A stretch of DNA of 49,066 nt from an uncultured Clostridia bacterium (GCA_937893605.1 CALBGG010000041.1:1-49066); one strand, 5' to 3'. Positions 15,297 through 23,696 are shown, counted from the stretch's first letter. Translations and numbers: made by a program. The notes: generated by a model from the sequence alone, not told the origin.

Positions 15297-16436
15297 TCAT
15301 CTGTGAGCCAGCGTGTCATGCGCACGCTTCAGAGCCGAGCACAGGGCTCGGACGTCGTCCTCGCAGTTCAAGCGCGAAAAGCTTATTCTTATCGCGCCGT
15401 CTATTACCTGTGCCGGAAGGCGCATCGCCTCGAGCACATGGCTGCGCCCGCCTTTTTTGCAGGCCGATGAGCGCGAAACATATATTCCCTCGGCCTCAAG
15501 GAAGTTCATCAGAACCTCGCTGCGCCAGCCGGGGAGCGATACGCTCAGTATGTGCGGAGCGCCGCCGCCTATGATCAGCGCCTCGGGAATATCGGCGCAT
15601 ATGGTGCTCATTGCAAGCTCGCGCAGGGAGGACATTTTCTCGCAATTATCCTTCATGCCGGAAAAGGCTGTTTCGGCTGCCTTTCCGAAGGCCGCTATCT
15701 GCGGCATGGCCTCGGTTCCCGCACGCATGCCGCTCTCCTGAGCTCCGCCGCGAATGAGGGGCTTGATTTTGACCCCCGTTTTGATATACAATGCGCCTAT
15801 GCCCTTCGGCGCGTGGATCTTGTGCCCGCTTATGCTTATCATGTCCGCGCCGAGCTTTTTTGCGGAAAAGGGGACTTTCATAAAGCCCTGAACGGCGTCG
15901 GTGTGCAAAAGCGCCCTTGAGCCCGCGGCCTTGAGCATTTTCGCTATTGCTGCGATATCGGTAACGCCGCCTGTTTCGTTGTTTACCATCATGAGCGTTA
16001 CGAGTATCGTATCCTTGCGCAGTGCGGCCTTAACGGCGTCGACGGAAACCGAGCCGTCCTTTTCGGGCGAGAGATATGTCACCTCAAAGCCGCGGCTTTC
16101 CAGCTCCTCGAGCGTTTTGCGCACAGCATCGTGCTCAACGGCGGAGGAGATGATGTGCTTGCCGCGTCTGGCCAAGCTCTCCGCGCCCTTTGTTATTGCC
16201 CAGACGTCGCTTTCCGAGCCGCAGGAGGTGAAATAAACTTCCTGTGCCGAGCAGCCGAGCGCCGCGGCTATCTGAGAGCGTGCAGTGTCGAGATATGCCT
16301 TCGCCTCGCGCCCCTTCGTGTGCGTCGAGCTTGGGTTGCCGTAGCACTCGGTCATGACCTTATACGCAATACCGGCGGCTTCGGCGCACACGCGCGTCGT
16401 CGCCGCATTATCAAGATAAACTTCCTGCTTTTCCAT
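15297..16436 (-). CDS. Cysteine desulfurase family protein (NifS/IscS-like)
   Basis: 379 residues from ATG 16436, placed by GAGGAG 8 nt upstream; the GTG three codons earlier abuts the SD. PLP enzyme that takes sulfur from cysteine as a protein persulfide. PLP Lys206 lies in SGHKIHAPKG, the ring-stacking His102 in AVEHDAV, and the persulfide Cys326 in SRSSACKKGG, on a loop of the type with a short insertion. The glycine-rich AGTEAMPQIAAF follows family pattern. No iscU or thiI is adjacent. Instead it is divergent, with 29 nt between start codons, from mtaB, whose product needs iron-sulfur clusters and a sulfur donor. That functional link is an inference. Confidence 0.9.
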   Translation of the reverse strand: MEKQEVYLDNAATTRVCAEAAGIAYKVMTECYGNPSSTHTKGREAKAYLDTARSQIAAALGCSAQEVYFTSCGSESDVWAITKGAESLARRGKHIISSAVEHDAVRKTLEELESRGFEVTYLSPEKDGSVSVDAVKAALRKDTILVTLMMVNNETGGVTDIAAIAKMLKAAGSRALLHTDAVQGFMKVPFSAKKLGADMISISGHKIHAPKGIGALYIKTGVKIKPLIRGGAQESGMRAGTEAMPQIAAFGKAAETAFSGMKDNCEKMSSLRELAMSTICADIPEALIIGGGAPHILSVSLPGWRSEVLMNFLEAEGIYVSRSSACKKGGRSHVLEAMRLPAQVIDGAIRISFSRLNCEDDVRALCSALKRAHDTLAHR

Positions 16437-16465
16437 ATATCCCACTCCTCAGGAGATGATTTTCA

Positions 16466-17752
16466 ATGAAATATATTATATACACTCTCGGCTGCAAGGT
16501 CAACCAGTATGAGACGCAGGCGATAGAGGCGCTGCTCGTTTCGCGCGGGCATAAGCCCTGCCGCGAGGGAGAGATAGCCGACGCTGTGATCGTCAACACC
16601 TGTGCCGTCACCGCCGAGGCCGGACGCAAATCGCGTCAGGCCATCCACCGCCTGAAAGAGGAAAACCCCGGCGCGGTCGCGGCGGTCCTCGGCTGCTATT
16701 CTCAGCTGAGCCCGGACGCCGTGCAGAAGCTCGGCGCTGATATAGTTTACGGCACGGCCGACAGATTAAAGCTCGTCGATGCCGTCGAAAAGGCCGCCAG
16801 CACCGGCGAGGGCGAGCGGACGCTCGACAAGCCCTTTGAGCGCCGCGTATTCGAGGAGCTTCCCGCCGGAGCGGTCTCCGGCCACACAAGGGCGCTTTTG
16901 AAGATTCAGGACGGCTGCGTAAATTTCTGCTCCTACTGCATAATCCCGTATACGCGCGGCAGGGTGCGCAGTCTGCCGATACAGGCCGCGGTGCAGCAGG
17001 CAGCCGAGCTCGATAAAAAGGGCTACCGCGAGCTCGTCATAACCGGCATCGAGATCGCGTCCTACGGCGTCGATCTTCCCGGAAAGCCCGGACTTGCCGA
17101 CGTGGTGTCCGCCATAGCGGAGGCAGCGCCCCATATGCGTCTGCGCCTGGGCTCCATTGAGCCGAGCGTCATAACCGAGGAGTTCTGCAAAAAGATAGCC
17201 GCCTGCGGCAGCGTGTGCAGGCATTTTCACCTTTCGCTGCAATCGGGCTGTGACGCGACGCTCAAGGCCATGAACCGAAAGTACGACACCGCGCGCTTTT
17301 ACGAGGCGATGCAGCTTCTGCGCCGCTATTTTCCCGACTGCGGCATGACCTGCGACGTTATCGTCGGCTTTCCCGGCGAGACCGAGCGCCATCAGGAGGA
17401 GACGCTCGCATTTCTCAAAAAAGCGCAGTTTTCCGATGCGCACATCTTCCCGTATTCCCGCCGTCCGGGCACTCCGGCCGATAAAATGGACGGGCAGACA
17501 GACCGTGCGACAAAGGCAAAACGCTCAAAGCAGGCACGCGCAGTCGTAGCCGAAACGCGAACAGCCTTTCTTGAGAGCATGATCGGCAAAACGCTTCCCG
17601 TTTTGTTCGAAACGCAGGAGGGAGAGTGCTGGCAGGGACACAGCGATAACTATCTTGTGGTCAGAGCCGAGGGCGAAAACCTGCGCGGTGCAGTACACAA
17701 TGTCAGGATAAATGAAGTTTCCGAAGGAATTTTAGTCGGAAATGTCATTTGA
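16466..17752 (+). CDS. mtaB: tRNA (t6A37) methylthiotransferase MtaB
   Basis: 428 residues. Radical-SAM enzyme that adds a methylthio group to t6A37 of ANN-decoding tRNAs. N-terminal UPF0004 domain holds the auxiliary-cluster cysteines Cys10, Cys46 and Cys77; the radical-SAM motif CVNFCSYC is at 151-158 (Cys151, Cys155, Cys158). Further family signs are IPYTRGRVRS, LQSGCDATLKAMNRKYD, DVIVGFPGE and HIFPYSRRPGTPA, and a C-terminal TRAM domain. ATG 16466 is preceded by AGGAGA. The N-terminal start MKYIIYTLGCKVNQYE is diagnostic for MtaB rather than MiaB or RimO. Its TGA stop overlaps the -35 of the serC promoter. Confidence 0.94.
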   Translation: MKYIIYTLGCKVNQYETQAIEALLVSRGHKPCREGEIADAVIVNTCAVTAEAGRKSRQAIHRLKEENPGAVAAVLGCYSQLSPDAVQKLGADIVYGTADRLKLVDAVEKAASTGEGERTLDKPFERRVFEELPAGAVSGHTRALLKIQDGCVNFCSYCIIPYTRGRVRSLPIQAAVQQAAELDKKGYRELVITGIEIASYGVDLPGKPGLADVVSAIAEAAPHMRLRLGSIEPSVITEEFCKKIAACGSVCRHFHLSLQSGCDATLKAMNRKYDTARFYEAMQLLRRYFPDCGMTCDVIVGFPGETERHQEETLAFLKKAQFSDAHIFPYSRRPGTPADKMDGQTDRATKAKRSKQARAVVAETRTAFLESMIGKTLPVLFETQEGECWQGHSDNYLVVRAEGENLRGAVHNVRINEVSEGILVGNVI

Positions 17753-17777
17753 CATGCGGCGGGTATATAACTATAAT
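17749..17777 (+). promoter_or_regulatory. Perfect-consensus promoter of serC-serA
   Basis: TTGACA (17749-17754), exactly 17 nt, TATAAT (17772-17777). The -35 includes the mtaB stop codon TGA at 17750-17752. Confidence 0.9.
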
Positions 17778-17815
17778 TTTAACAAAGGCAAAAAACCGAA
17801 CAGAAGGTGCTCATT

Positions 17816-18901
17816 ATGTCAAGAGAAAAGGTTTATAATTTTTCGGCAGGTCCGTCTATGATGCCGGAATCGGTCCTCGAAAAGGCCGGAAGCGAGATAG
17901 AAGATTATAAGGGCAGCGGCATGTCCGTTATGGAGATGAGCCACCGAAGTTCACTGTTCGGCGAAATTTTTGCGGAGGCGAAAAGTAAGCTCAAATCGGC
18001 GCTCAGTGTGCCCGACAGTCATGAGATACTGTTTTTGCAGGGCGGCGCGACGCTCCAGTTCGCGGCGATACCGCTGAACTTAATGGGTGAGAGCAAGAGT
18101 GCGGACTATGCCGTGACGGGCAATTTTTCCGGCCTTGCGGCAAAGGAAGCCGAAAAGTACGGAAAGGTGCACATCGCGTGCTCAAGCTCCGACCGGGGAC
18201 ACAGCTATATCCCCTCGAAGCTCTGCCTGAGCGATGAATCAAGCTATTTTTACTACTGCGCCAATAACACCGTCTACGGCACCGAGTGGCAGCATGTTCC
18301 CGACACGAAGGGCAAAACGATAGTCTGCGACATGTCCTCGGATATCCTGTCAAAGCCCGTGGATGTTTCGCGCTTCGGGCTGATCTATGCCGGAGCGCAG
18401 AAGAACATGGCTCCCGCCGGACTTACTGTCGTTATCGTCGATAAGGCTCTCGCCGGGCGGCAGATGGATATCTGCCCCACGGTCATGAGCTATGATACGC
18501 TCATAACGAAGGATTCAATGCTCAATACCCCGCCGTGCTGGTGCATATATATGCTCGGACTCATGCTCGACTGGCTCGACGGCATGGGTGGCGTAAAGGC
18601 CATGGAGAAGATAAAAAAGGAGCGTGCGCAGCTTATCTACGACGTGCTCGATAACAGTAAGCTCTATATCCCACATGCAGAGCGCAGCTCGCGCAGTGAT
18701 ATGAACGTGACCTTCCGCACAGGCTCGGAGGAGCTTGACGCGCAGTTTATTAAGGGCGCTGCGGCCGAGGGATTATTGAACCTGAAAGGTCACAGGCTCA
18801 CCGGCGGCATGCGTGCGTCGCTGTATAACGCCATGCCCATGGAGGGCGCACGTGCGCTCGCCGAATACATGAAAAAATTTGAGGTAGAACACCATGTTTA
18901 G
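17816..18901 (+). CDS. serC: Phosphoserine aminotransferase
   Basis: 361 residues from ATG 17816, selected because AGAAGG lies 8 nt upstream; a GTG three codons earlier overlaps that SD. PLP enzyme of serine synthesis, 3-phosphohydroxypyruvate plus glutamate to phosphoserine. Seen: YNFSAGPSMMPESVL at the N-terminus, SVMEMSHRS, LFLQGGATLQFAAIP, SSDILSKPVD and the PLP lysine Lys196 in YAGAQKNMAPAG. The C-terminal GHRLTGGMRASLYNAMP motif is complete. It overlaps serA by 8 nt, so the two are translated together from one strong promoter. serB is not in the window. Confidence 0.96.
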   Translation: MSREKVYNFSAGPSMMPESVLEKAGSEIEDYKGSGMSVMEMSHRSSLFGEIFAEAKSKLKSALSVPDSHEILFLQGGATLQFAAIPLNLMGESKSADYAVTGNFSGLAAKEAEKYGKVHIACSSSDRGHSYIPSKLCLSDESSYFYYCANNTVYGTEWQHVPDTKGKTIVCDMSSDILSKPVDVSRFGLIYAGAQKNMAPAGLTVVIVDKALAGRQMDICPTVMSYDTLITKDSMLNTPPCWCIYMLGLMLDWLDGMGGVKAMEKIKKERAQLIYDVLDNSKLYIPHAERSSRSDMNVTFRTGSEELDAQFIKGAAAEGLLNLKGHRLTGGMRASLYNAMPMEGARALAEYMKKFEVEHHV

Positions 18902-20060
18902 CATAAAAACGATAAATAAAATTTCGCCCGTCGGCCTTGATAAGCTCAAGGACAAGGGGTGCAATGTCGGCGAGGATATCACCGCGCCCGACGGCATAAT
19001 CGTCCGCAGTGCGGACATGCATGAGTATGAGGTAAATCCCGAGCTCCTCGGCGTTGCGCGCGCCGGAGCGGGCTATAATAATATCCCCATCGACAAATAC
19101 GCAGAGATGGGTATTGTCGTGTTCAACAGCCCCGGCGCGAACGCGGAAGCCGTCAAGGAGCAGACAGTGTGCTCTATGGTCATGGCCTCGCGTGACGTTA
19201 TCGGCAGCATCGAGTGGGTAAAAAGCATAGCCGGTGAGGGCGATAAGATCCCCGCACTCGTGGAAAAGGGCAAGTCCAATTTCGCAGGTCCCGAGCTTAT
19301 GGGCAAGACCGTCGGCGTTCTCGGCCTGGGCGCTACGGGCGCACTGGTCGCAAACGCCTGCCTTGCGCTCGATATGAACGTCATAGGCTATGACCCGTTC
19401 ATGTCCGTAGACGCTGCGTGGAGGCTTTCTCGCGACGTCGTAAGAGCCGACGATATAAACGAGATATTCCGCAATTGCGACTATATAAGCATAAACATCC
19501 CCTATAACGAGGATACCCACCATATGCTCGACGCGAAGGCCTTTGCCGCCATGCGTGACGGCGTTAGGATCATTAACGAATCCCGCGCCGAGGTCGTTGA
19601 CGACGATGCGATGCTCGCAGCGCTTGAATCGGGCAAGGTCGCAAAATACGTCACCGATTTCCCCAACGGGAAAATACTCGGCGGCAAGAACGTAATCGCC
19701 CTGCCGCACCTGGGCGCATGCACGCCCGAGAGCGAGGACCGCTGCGCCGAGATGGCAGCAAAGCAGCTTTACGAGTACCTCAAAAACGGCAACATCACAA
19801 ACTCCGTGAATCTGCCGTCGGCAAAGCTCGAGCGCATGGGCGTCTGCCGACTGTGCGTCATCCACCACAACGTGCCCGGCATGATAAATCGCATACTCGA
19901 TTTGATAACGAAGAAAAACATCAACGTCGAGCACATGATAAACAAGCCCCGCGGTCGGTACGCCTACACGATCATCGACCTTAACGACGAGATCTGGGAC
20001 GATACGGCAAACACCATCCGTGCGATGGACGATGTGCTCCGCGTCAGAGTCCTGCTCTGA
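18894..20060 (+). CDS. serA: D-3-phosphoglycerate dehydrogenase, short form with ACT domain
   Basis: 388 residues. Oxidises 3-phosphoglycerate to 3-phosphohydroxypyruvate, the substrate of the preceding SerC. Domains: substrate-binding halves, NAD-binding core with GLGATG (144-149) and Asp167 (NAD preference), catalytic Arg231 in NESRAE and His272 in LPHLGACTPESE, then a C-terminal ACT domain (about 317-388) likely to sense serine. The usual catalytic Glu region reads YVTDFPNGK, with Asp255 the only acidic residue, as in some other short SerA proteins. Start ATG 18894 lies inside the end of serC. A perfect palindromic terminator follows. Confidence 0.95.
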   Translation: MFSIKTINKISPVGLDKLKDKGCNVGEDITAPDGIIVRSADMHEYEVNPELLGVARAGAGYNNIPIDKYAEMGIVVFNSPGANAEAVKEQTVCSMVMASRDVIGSIEWVKSIAGEGDKIPALVEKGKSNFAGPELMGKTVGVLGLGATGALVANACLALDMNVIGYDPFMSVDAAWRLSRDVVRADDINEIFRNCDYISINIPYNEDTHHMLDAKAFAAMRDGVRIINESRAEVVDDDAMLAALESGKVAKYVTDFPNGKILGGKNVIALPHLGACTPESEDRCAEMAAKQLYEYLKNGNITNSVNLPSAKLERMGVCRLCVIHHNVPGMINRILDLITKKNINVEHMINKPRGRYAYTIIDLNDEIWDDTANTIRAMDDVLRVRVLL

Positions 20061-20070
20061 AAACTGCATT

Positions 20071-20100
20071 AAAAAAGCTCCCCCATGGGGGAGCTTTTTT
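20071..20100. terminator. Palindromic bidirectional terminator after serA
   Basis: AAAAAAGCTCCCCCA and its exact complement form a 30-base perfect palindrome. It ends serCA and the convergent kinase-like gene. Confidence 0.9.
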
Positions 20101-20110
20101 AAAACTCAAA

Positions 20111-20707
20111 TTATTCTTCTCTGAGGCCGCGAGCCTTGATGTAGCTCATGATGGTCTCGACAGTGCCGGCAACGCCGAGCTTGGAGCTGTTGATGCACAG
20201 GTCATAGTTCTGCGCATCGCCCCATGTCTGATCGCTGTAGTATTTATAGAAGCTGGAACGATCCTTGTCAACTTCCTTGATCTTTTTGCGAGCCTGAGCC
20301 TCATCAAGACCCTGGCGCTCCTCGAGGCATTTGATGCGTGCGTCCATATCGCCGAGGATAAATACGCTGACGACATCCTTTCTGTCGTTAAGGACGTAAT
20401 CGGCGCAGCGACCGACAAAGATGCAGTCCTCCTTGGATGCAATCTCGCGGATCGCGTCGAACTGCGCGGAAACTACCTGCATGTTCAAACGGAAATTTTC
20501 GTTCAGACCGTAGCCGCCGGCATGCAGAAGGAAAGCGGACATGCGCTTTTCGTCGTATGCATTGATGAGATCACGGCTGAAGTCGGAATGCTTTGCGGCT
20601 TCGTCGACAATCTCCTTGTCGTAGCACTTGATGCCAAGCTCTTTTGCAAGAAGCCTTGCAATCTCTCTGCCGTTTGAACCGTGCTGTCTTCCGATGGTGA
20701 TAATCAT
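20111..20707 (-). CDS. Cytidylate kinase-like family protein
   Basis: 198 residues from ATG 20707, which has GGAGGAG 5 nt upstream; the TTG five codons before is part of the SD. Belongs to the AAA_26/cytidylate-kinase-like P-loop family common in Clostridia and often next to other regulators. Seen: MIITIGRQHGSNGREIARLLA with a modified P-loop (GRQHGSNGRE), IKCYDKEIVDEAAK, CIFVGRCADYVL, and a basic lid with DKDRSSFYKYY. The usual GxxxxGK[ST] lysine is absent, replaced by the GSNGRE form of this subfamily. True Cmk has different length and motifs, so the substrate is unknown. Confidence 0.85.
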   Translation of the reverse strand: MIITIGRQHGSNGREIARLLAKELGIKCYDKEIVDEAAKHSDFSRDLINAYDEKRMSAFLLHAGGYGLNENFRLNMQVVSAQFDAIREIASKEDCIFVGRCADYVLNDRKDVVSVFILGDMDARIKCLEERQGLDEAQARKKIKEVDKDRSSFYKYYSDQTWGDAQNYDLCINSSKLGVAGTVETIMSYIKARGLREE

Positions 20708-20758
20708 AAGTGACTCCTCCAATTCAAATTCGTCAAGTTATTTTCTTTTTATGCTTCC

Positions 20759-20767
20759 ATTATACCA
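20759..20767 (-). promoter_or_regulatory. Extended -10 of the cytidylate-kinase-like gene
   Basis: Minus strand TGG-TATAAT (hexamer 20764-20759). The -35 is poor, with TTGTTT only at a 15-nt spacing. Confidence 0.5.
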
Positions 20768-20821
20768 CCATTTGTGAAAAAACAACATACATAAATAATT
20801 TTTCTTGCATATATTTTTAGT

Positions 20822-22135
20822 ATGGTAAGAAGGAAAAGATTGATTATGAATACCGCGCTGCTGACAGGCTCATCGCTTGTAATGAGCATCATTTCGATGT
20901 CGTTTCAGGTGTGGCTCGCAGGGCGCATCGGCTCTGCCGGGATAGGGCTCTATCAGCTTGTTGTCTCGGTGTCGTTTCTGTGCACGACGTTTGCGATATC
21001 CGGCGTGAGATTTGCAGCAACGCGGCTTGTTTCCGAGGAGCTTGGCCACGAGCGCGCCAACGGCATAATCGGGGCAATGCGCCGCTGCTTTGTCTACAGT
21101 CTAATATTCGGAACGGCGGCGTTTTTCCTCCTGCGAAGCGGGGCGGAGATGATAGGGTTTCTCTGGATAGGCGATGCGCGCACGGTCAGGTCTCTGCGCA
21201 TAATGGCCTACGCTATGCCCATGGTGTCGCTGTGCTCTGCCATATCCGGCTACTTCACCGCCTGCGGCAGGGTGTGGAAGCCGACGCTCGTGCACCTTTT
21301 TGAGCAGATAATCACCATCGCGCTCGTCGCTTTTTTCCTTGCGCGCTCACCGGTGGGGGATATTGAGAAAAACTGCTCGGCTGTCATGCTCGGAACGGTC
21401 TGCGGCGACGCGATATCGCTTGTCATGATGCTGCTGTTTTACCTAACCGACCGCGGGCGGAACAAAGAAGAGGGAGCAGGCGAGCTGCACCTTACATCGC
21501 GCATGCTGCATATTGCGCTGCCGCTTGCGTTTTCGGCCTATGCGCGCTCTGCGCTGTCGACGCTTGAGCATCTTCTCGTTCCGCGCGGGCTCAAATCCGC
21601 GGGCTTTTCGGCCGACAGAGCGCTGTCCGGCTACGGGACGATACAGGGCATGGTCATGCCGATAATATCCTTCCCGGCCTGTTTTCTCATGGCGCTCAGC
21701 GAGCTTATAATACCGGAGCTCACCGAGGCGCAGATGCGCTCGGAGCGCGAGGAGATACGCAAAACGGTTATAAGCTTATTAAAAAAGGGCGGTGGCTATT
21801 CGCTTGCCGTCGCCCTTGTGATATTCATTTTTGCCGATAAGCTCGGCATTGCCGTCTATTCTTCGCCCGACGCGGGACGTTTTCTGCGCCTGCTCGCGCC
21901 GCTTATCCCTATCATGTATACCGATATGCTCTGCGACGGCTGCCTCAAGGGTCTCGGTCAGCAGATGTGGAACATGGGGATAAATGTTCTCGATGCACTA
22001 TTGGGCGTCGCGCTCGTATGGCACGTCCTGCCGGCGTATGCCCTGACGGGTTATATCTGCATCATTTACTTTAACGAGTGCCTGAACTTTATCCTGAGCG
22101 TGCTGAGACTGAGGAAGATCATTCGCCGCTCTTAG
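20822..22135 (+). CDS. SpoVB/MurJ-like oligosaccharide flippase family protein
   Basis: 437 residues, about 12-14 membrane helices, polysaccharide-biosynthesis (MVF/MOP superfamily) type. Members flip lipid-linked sugars or help spore cortex formation. Seen: an N-terminal pattern RRKRLIMNTALLTGSSL and GSAGIGLYQLVVSVSFL, then SGVRFAATRLVSEE, as in SpoVB-like proteins, and LCDGCLKGLGQQMWNM near the end. ATG 20822 was kept because homologous proteins begin with this basic segment; it lacks an SD, while ATG 20846 has AAGAAGG upstream. Its last 17 bases overlap the convergent ribU gene. Lipid substrate is not known. Confidence 0.83.
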   Translation: MVRRKRLIMNTALLTGSSLVMSIISMSFQVWLAGRIGSAGIGLYQLVVSVSFLCTTFAISGVRFAATRLVSEELGHERANGIIGAMRRCFVYSLIFGTAAFFLLRSGAEMIGFLWIGDARTVRSLRIMAYAMPMVSLCSAISGYFTACGRVWKPTLVHLFEQIITIALVAFFLARSPVGDIEKNCSAVMLGTVCGDAISLVMMLLFYLTDRGRNKEEGAGELHLTSRMLHIALPLAFSAYARSALSTLEHLLVPRGLKSAGFSADRALSGYGTIQGMVMPIISFPACFLMALSELIIPELTEAQMRSEREEIRKTVISLLKKGGGYSLAVALVIFIFADKLGIAVYSSPDAGRFLRLLAPLIPIMYTDMLCDGCLKGLGQQMWNMGINVLDALLGVALVWHVLPAYALTGYICIIYFNECLNFILSVLRLRKIIRRS

Positions 22136-22874
22136 CCGCTTTTCGCAGGGCAAGCTTATTGTCGCCTTTGTGCAGCAGGGGGGAAATGCGCTTATACAGA
22201 AGCATTGTCAGAGCCGTTACGATAATGCCCTTTAAGAGGTTAAACGGCACAACGCAGAACAGAACAAGCGTCGAAACGCTGTTTATCGCGGAGTTTATGT
22301 CGCTTCCCATTTTGATTATCGCCTCGAGCGGCATGCCGAACAGCTGCGCAAAGGTCGGCAGCAGGTACACTGCGTTAAACAGACTGCCGAACACGGTCAT
22401 GATGAGCGTGCCGGCTATCATGCCGATAAGCGCGCCGCGCTTGCTCTTTTTCATGTGGTATATGCAAGATGCGGGCAGCACGAAGGAGCAGCCGACGACG
22501 AAGTTTGCAAAGTCGCCGACAAAGGCGGTCGTCGTTCCCTTGAATACGAGCTTTACGATGATCTTCAAAAGCTCGGCCACGACGCCGGATACGGGGCCGA
22601 GATAGAAGGTGCAGATCATAATGGGGATCTCGCTGAGGTCAATTTCATAAAAGCTCGGCGCGAAGAACAGGGGTATCTCGATGAACATCAGAACGCCGGC
22701 CATCGCGGAGAATATTGCGGTGTAGGCGAGAAAATGCGTGCTGCCGAGCTTTTTGCGGTTTTTCATAACAAAGCGCTCAAACAGCAGCGCCAGCACGAAC
22801 AGTGCCGCGAATATGCCGAGGCATTCGAGCACGAACGAAAGGTTTTCACCTATCTGAGAGATTAGCTTGGACAT
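22119..22874 (-). CDS. ribU: ECF transporter S component for riboflavin (RibU)
   Basis: 251 residues, about six to seven membrane helices. Substrate-binding subunit of an energy-coupling-factor importer; it pairs with a shared EcfT-EcfA module, not present in this window. Seen: FFAPSFYEIDLSEIPIMI and LGPVSGVVAELLKIIVKL, typical of RibU, and a longer hydrophobic N-terminus than in minimal S components. Riboflavin specificity is supported by the FMN riboswitch and terminator upstream. SD GGAGGT precedes ATG 22874. It converges on, and overlaps by 17 nt, the flippase gene. Confidence 0.93.
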   Translation of the reverse strand: MSKLISQIGENLSFVLECLGIFAALFVLALLFERFVMKNRKKLGSTHFLAYTAIFSAMAGVLMFIEIPLFFAPSFYEIDLSEIPIMICTFYLGPVSGVVAELLKIIVKLVFKGTTTAFVGDFANFVVGCSFVLPASCIYHMKKSKRGALIGMIAGTLIMTVFGSLFNAVYLLPTFAQLFGMPLEAIIKMGSDINSAINSVSTLVLFCVVPFNLLKGIIVTALTMLLYKRISPLLHKGDNKLALRKAAKSGE

Positions 22875-22894
22875 GGATATGTACCTCCGAAATT

Positions 22895-22927
22895 AAAAAT
22901 CGCCCGAAAGAAAATATCTTTCAGGCG
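22895..22927 (-). terminator. Expression-platform terminator of the FMN riboswitch
   Basis: CGCCTGAAAG pairs with CTTTCGGGCG (22927-22901 on the minus strand), followed by ATTTTT. It stands between the aptamer and the ribU ribosome site, as expected for FMN-dependent termination. Confidence 0.85.
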
Positions 22928-22947
22928 ACGCAAAAATCAAAGCGTAC

Positions 22948-23054
22948 ATCTTCTACCATCCAGACTATACTGTCGGTACCGGAATCACACCGGTTCATGC
23001 CTTTCGGCTCGCGGACTATACCGCCGGTCGGGAAATGCTCCCTGCCCTGAAGAT
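22948..23054 (-). ncRNA. FMN riboswitch (RFN element)
   Basis: On the minus strand the full RFN core is readable: ATCTTCAGGGCAGGG, CCGACCGGCGGTATAGTCC, GCGAGCC, GGTGTGATTCCGGTACCGACAG, split as TGTGATTCCGGT and ACCGACAGT, then AGTCTGGATGGTAGAAGAT. The closing stem ATCTTC/GAAGAT is intact. With a terminator directly downstream it should stop ribU transcription when FMN is plentiful. Confidence 0.97.
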
Positions 23055-23075
23055 ATCCTATTTCGTTGTGCCCTC

Positions 23076-23103
23076 ATTATAACGCTGCCTATAAAAATGT
23101 CAA
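23076..23103 (-). promoter_or_regulatory. Promoter of the ribU riboswitch transcript
   Basis: Minus strand TTGACA (23103-23098), 16-nt spacer, TATAAT (23081-23076). Its -35 is seven bases from the opposing -35 of the SLOG gene. Confidence 0.85.
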
Positions 23104-23110
23104 TACCCTT

Positions 23111-23139
23111 TTGACATTTTTCCGGAAATGCCGTACAAT
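23111..23139 (+). promoter_or_regulatory. Promoter of the SLOG-family gene
   Basis: TTGACA (23111-23116), 17-nt spacer, TACAAT (23134-23139). Confidence 0.8.
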
Positions 23140-23155
23140 GGAGTACGGTGATGTT

Positions 23156-23656
23156 ATGGAACACGGAAAAAGCTGCTGCTTTTCCGGCCACAGGCCGTTG
23201 AAGCTGCCATGGAAATATGATGAGTCGGACGAAAGGTGTATTGAGTTTAAGGAAAAGCTCTTTGCCGTCATCGGCGCCGTGTATGATTCGGGGATAAAGC
23301 ATTTTGTCTGCGGCATGGCGCTCGGCTGCGATATGTACTGCGCCGAGGCAGTCATAAAGCTCAAAGCAATGCATTCGGATATAACGCTTCAGGCCGCCGT
23401 GCCGTACAGAGGGCAGGCCGATAACTGGAACGAGTATAACCGCCTGAGATACGACCGCATAATAGATAACTGCGATGAGGTCACGGTGCTCTCGGAGAGC
23501 TACAGCCCCGCCTGCATGGCGATACGAAACCGCTTCATGGTCGATAACTCGAATGTTCTCGTCGCGTGCTACGACGGCATGTCCGGAGGAACCTGGAACA
23601 CCATCCGATATGCGCAGAAAAAAGACATAGAGGTCATACAATTGCCCATAGAATAA
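23156..23656 (+). CDS. SLOG family protein (DUF1273/YpsA-like)
   Basis: 166 residues from ATG 23156. Upstream in-frame starts lie before the predicted transcription start (about 23146), so they cannot be used from this promoter; ATG 23156 has GGTG 5 nt upstream. SLOG proteins have a Rossmann-like fold that may bind nucleotide-derived ligands. Seen: CCFSGHRPLKLPW at the N-terminus, FVCGMALGCDMYCAEAVIKLK, AAVPYRGQADNW and a late VACYDGMSGGTWNTIRYA, all matching the YpsA/DUF1273 pattern. Monocistronic with a strong terminator. Function of the family is largely unknown. Confidence 0.85.
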   Translation: MEHGKSCCFSGHRPLKLPWKYDESDERCIEFKEKLFAVIGAVYDSGIKHFVCGMALGCDMYCAEAVIKLKAMHSDITLQAAVPYRGQADNWNEYNRLRYDRIIDNCDEVTVLSESYSPACMAIRNRFMVDNSNVLVACYDGMSGGTWNTIRYAQKKDIEVIQLPIE

Positions 23657-23686
23657 AAAATCCCGTCCGACGGACGGGATTTTTTA
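23655..23686 (+). terminator. Terminator after the SLOG gene
   Basis: AAAAAATCCCGTCC pairs with GGACGGGATTTTTT around loop GAC; it overlaps the stop codon and can also serve convergent pckA. Its stem equals those at 8891 and 9144. Confidence 0.88.
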
Positions 23687-23696
23687 AATGCTTGGA

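Noticed and set aside
18798..20069. 423-codon minus-strand ORF opposite serA
   Set aside because: Antisense shadow of a complete, motif-bearing SerA; no SD and no recognisable domain.
20822..20848. Flippase start at ATG 20846 instead of 20822
   Set aside because: ATG 20846 has a better SD, but the N-terminal basic segment from 20822 matches the family; start kept at 20822 with doubt.
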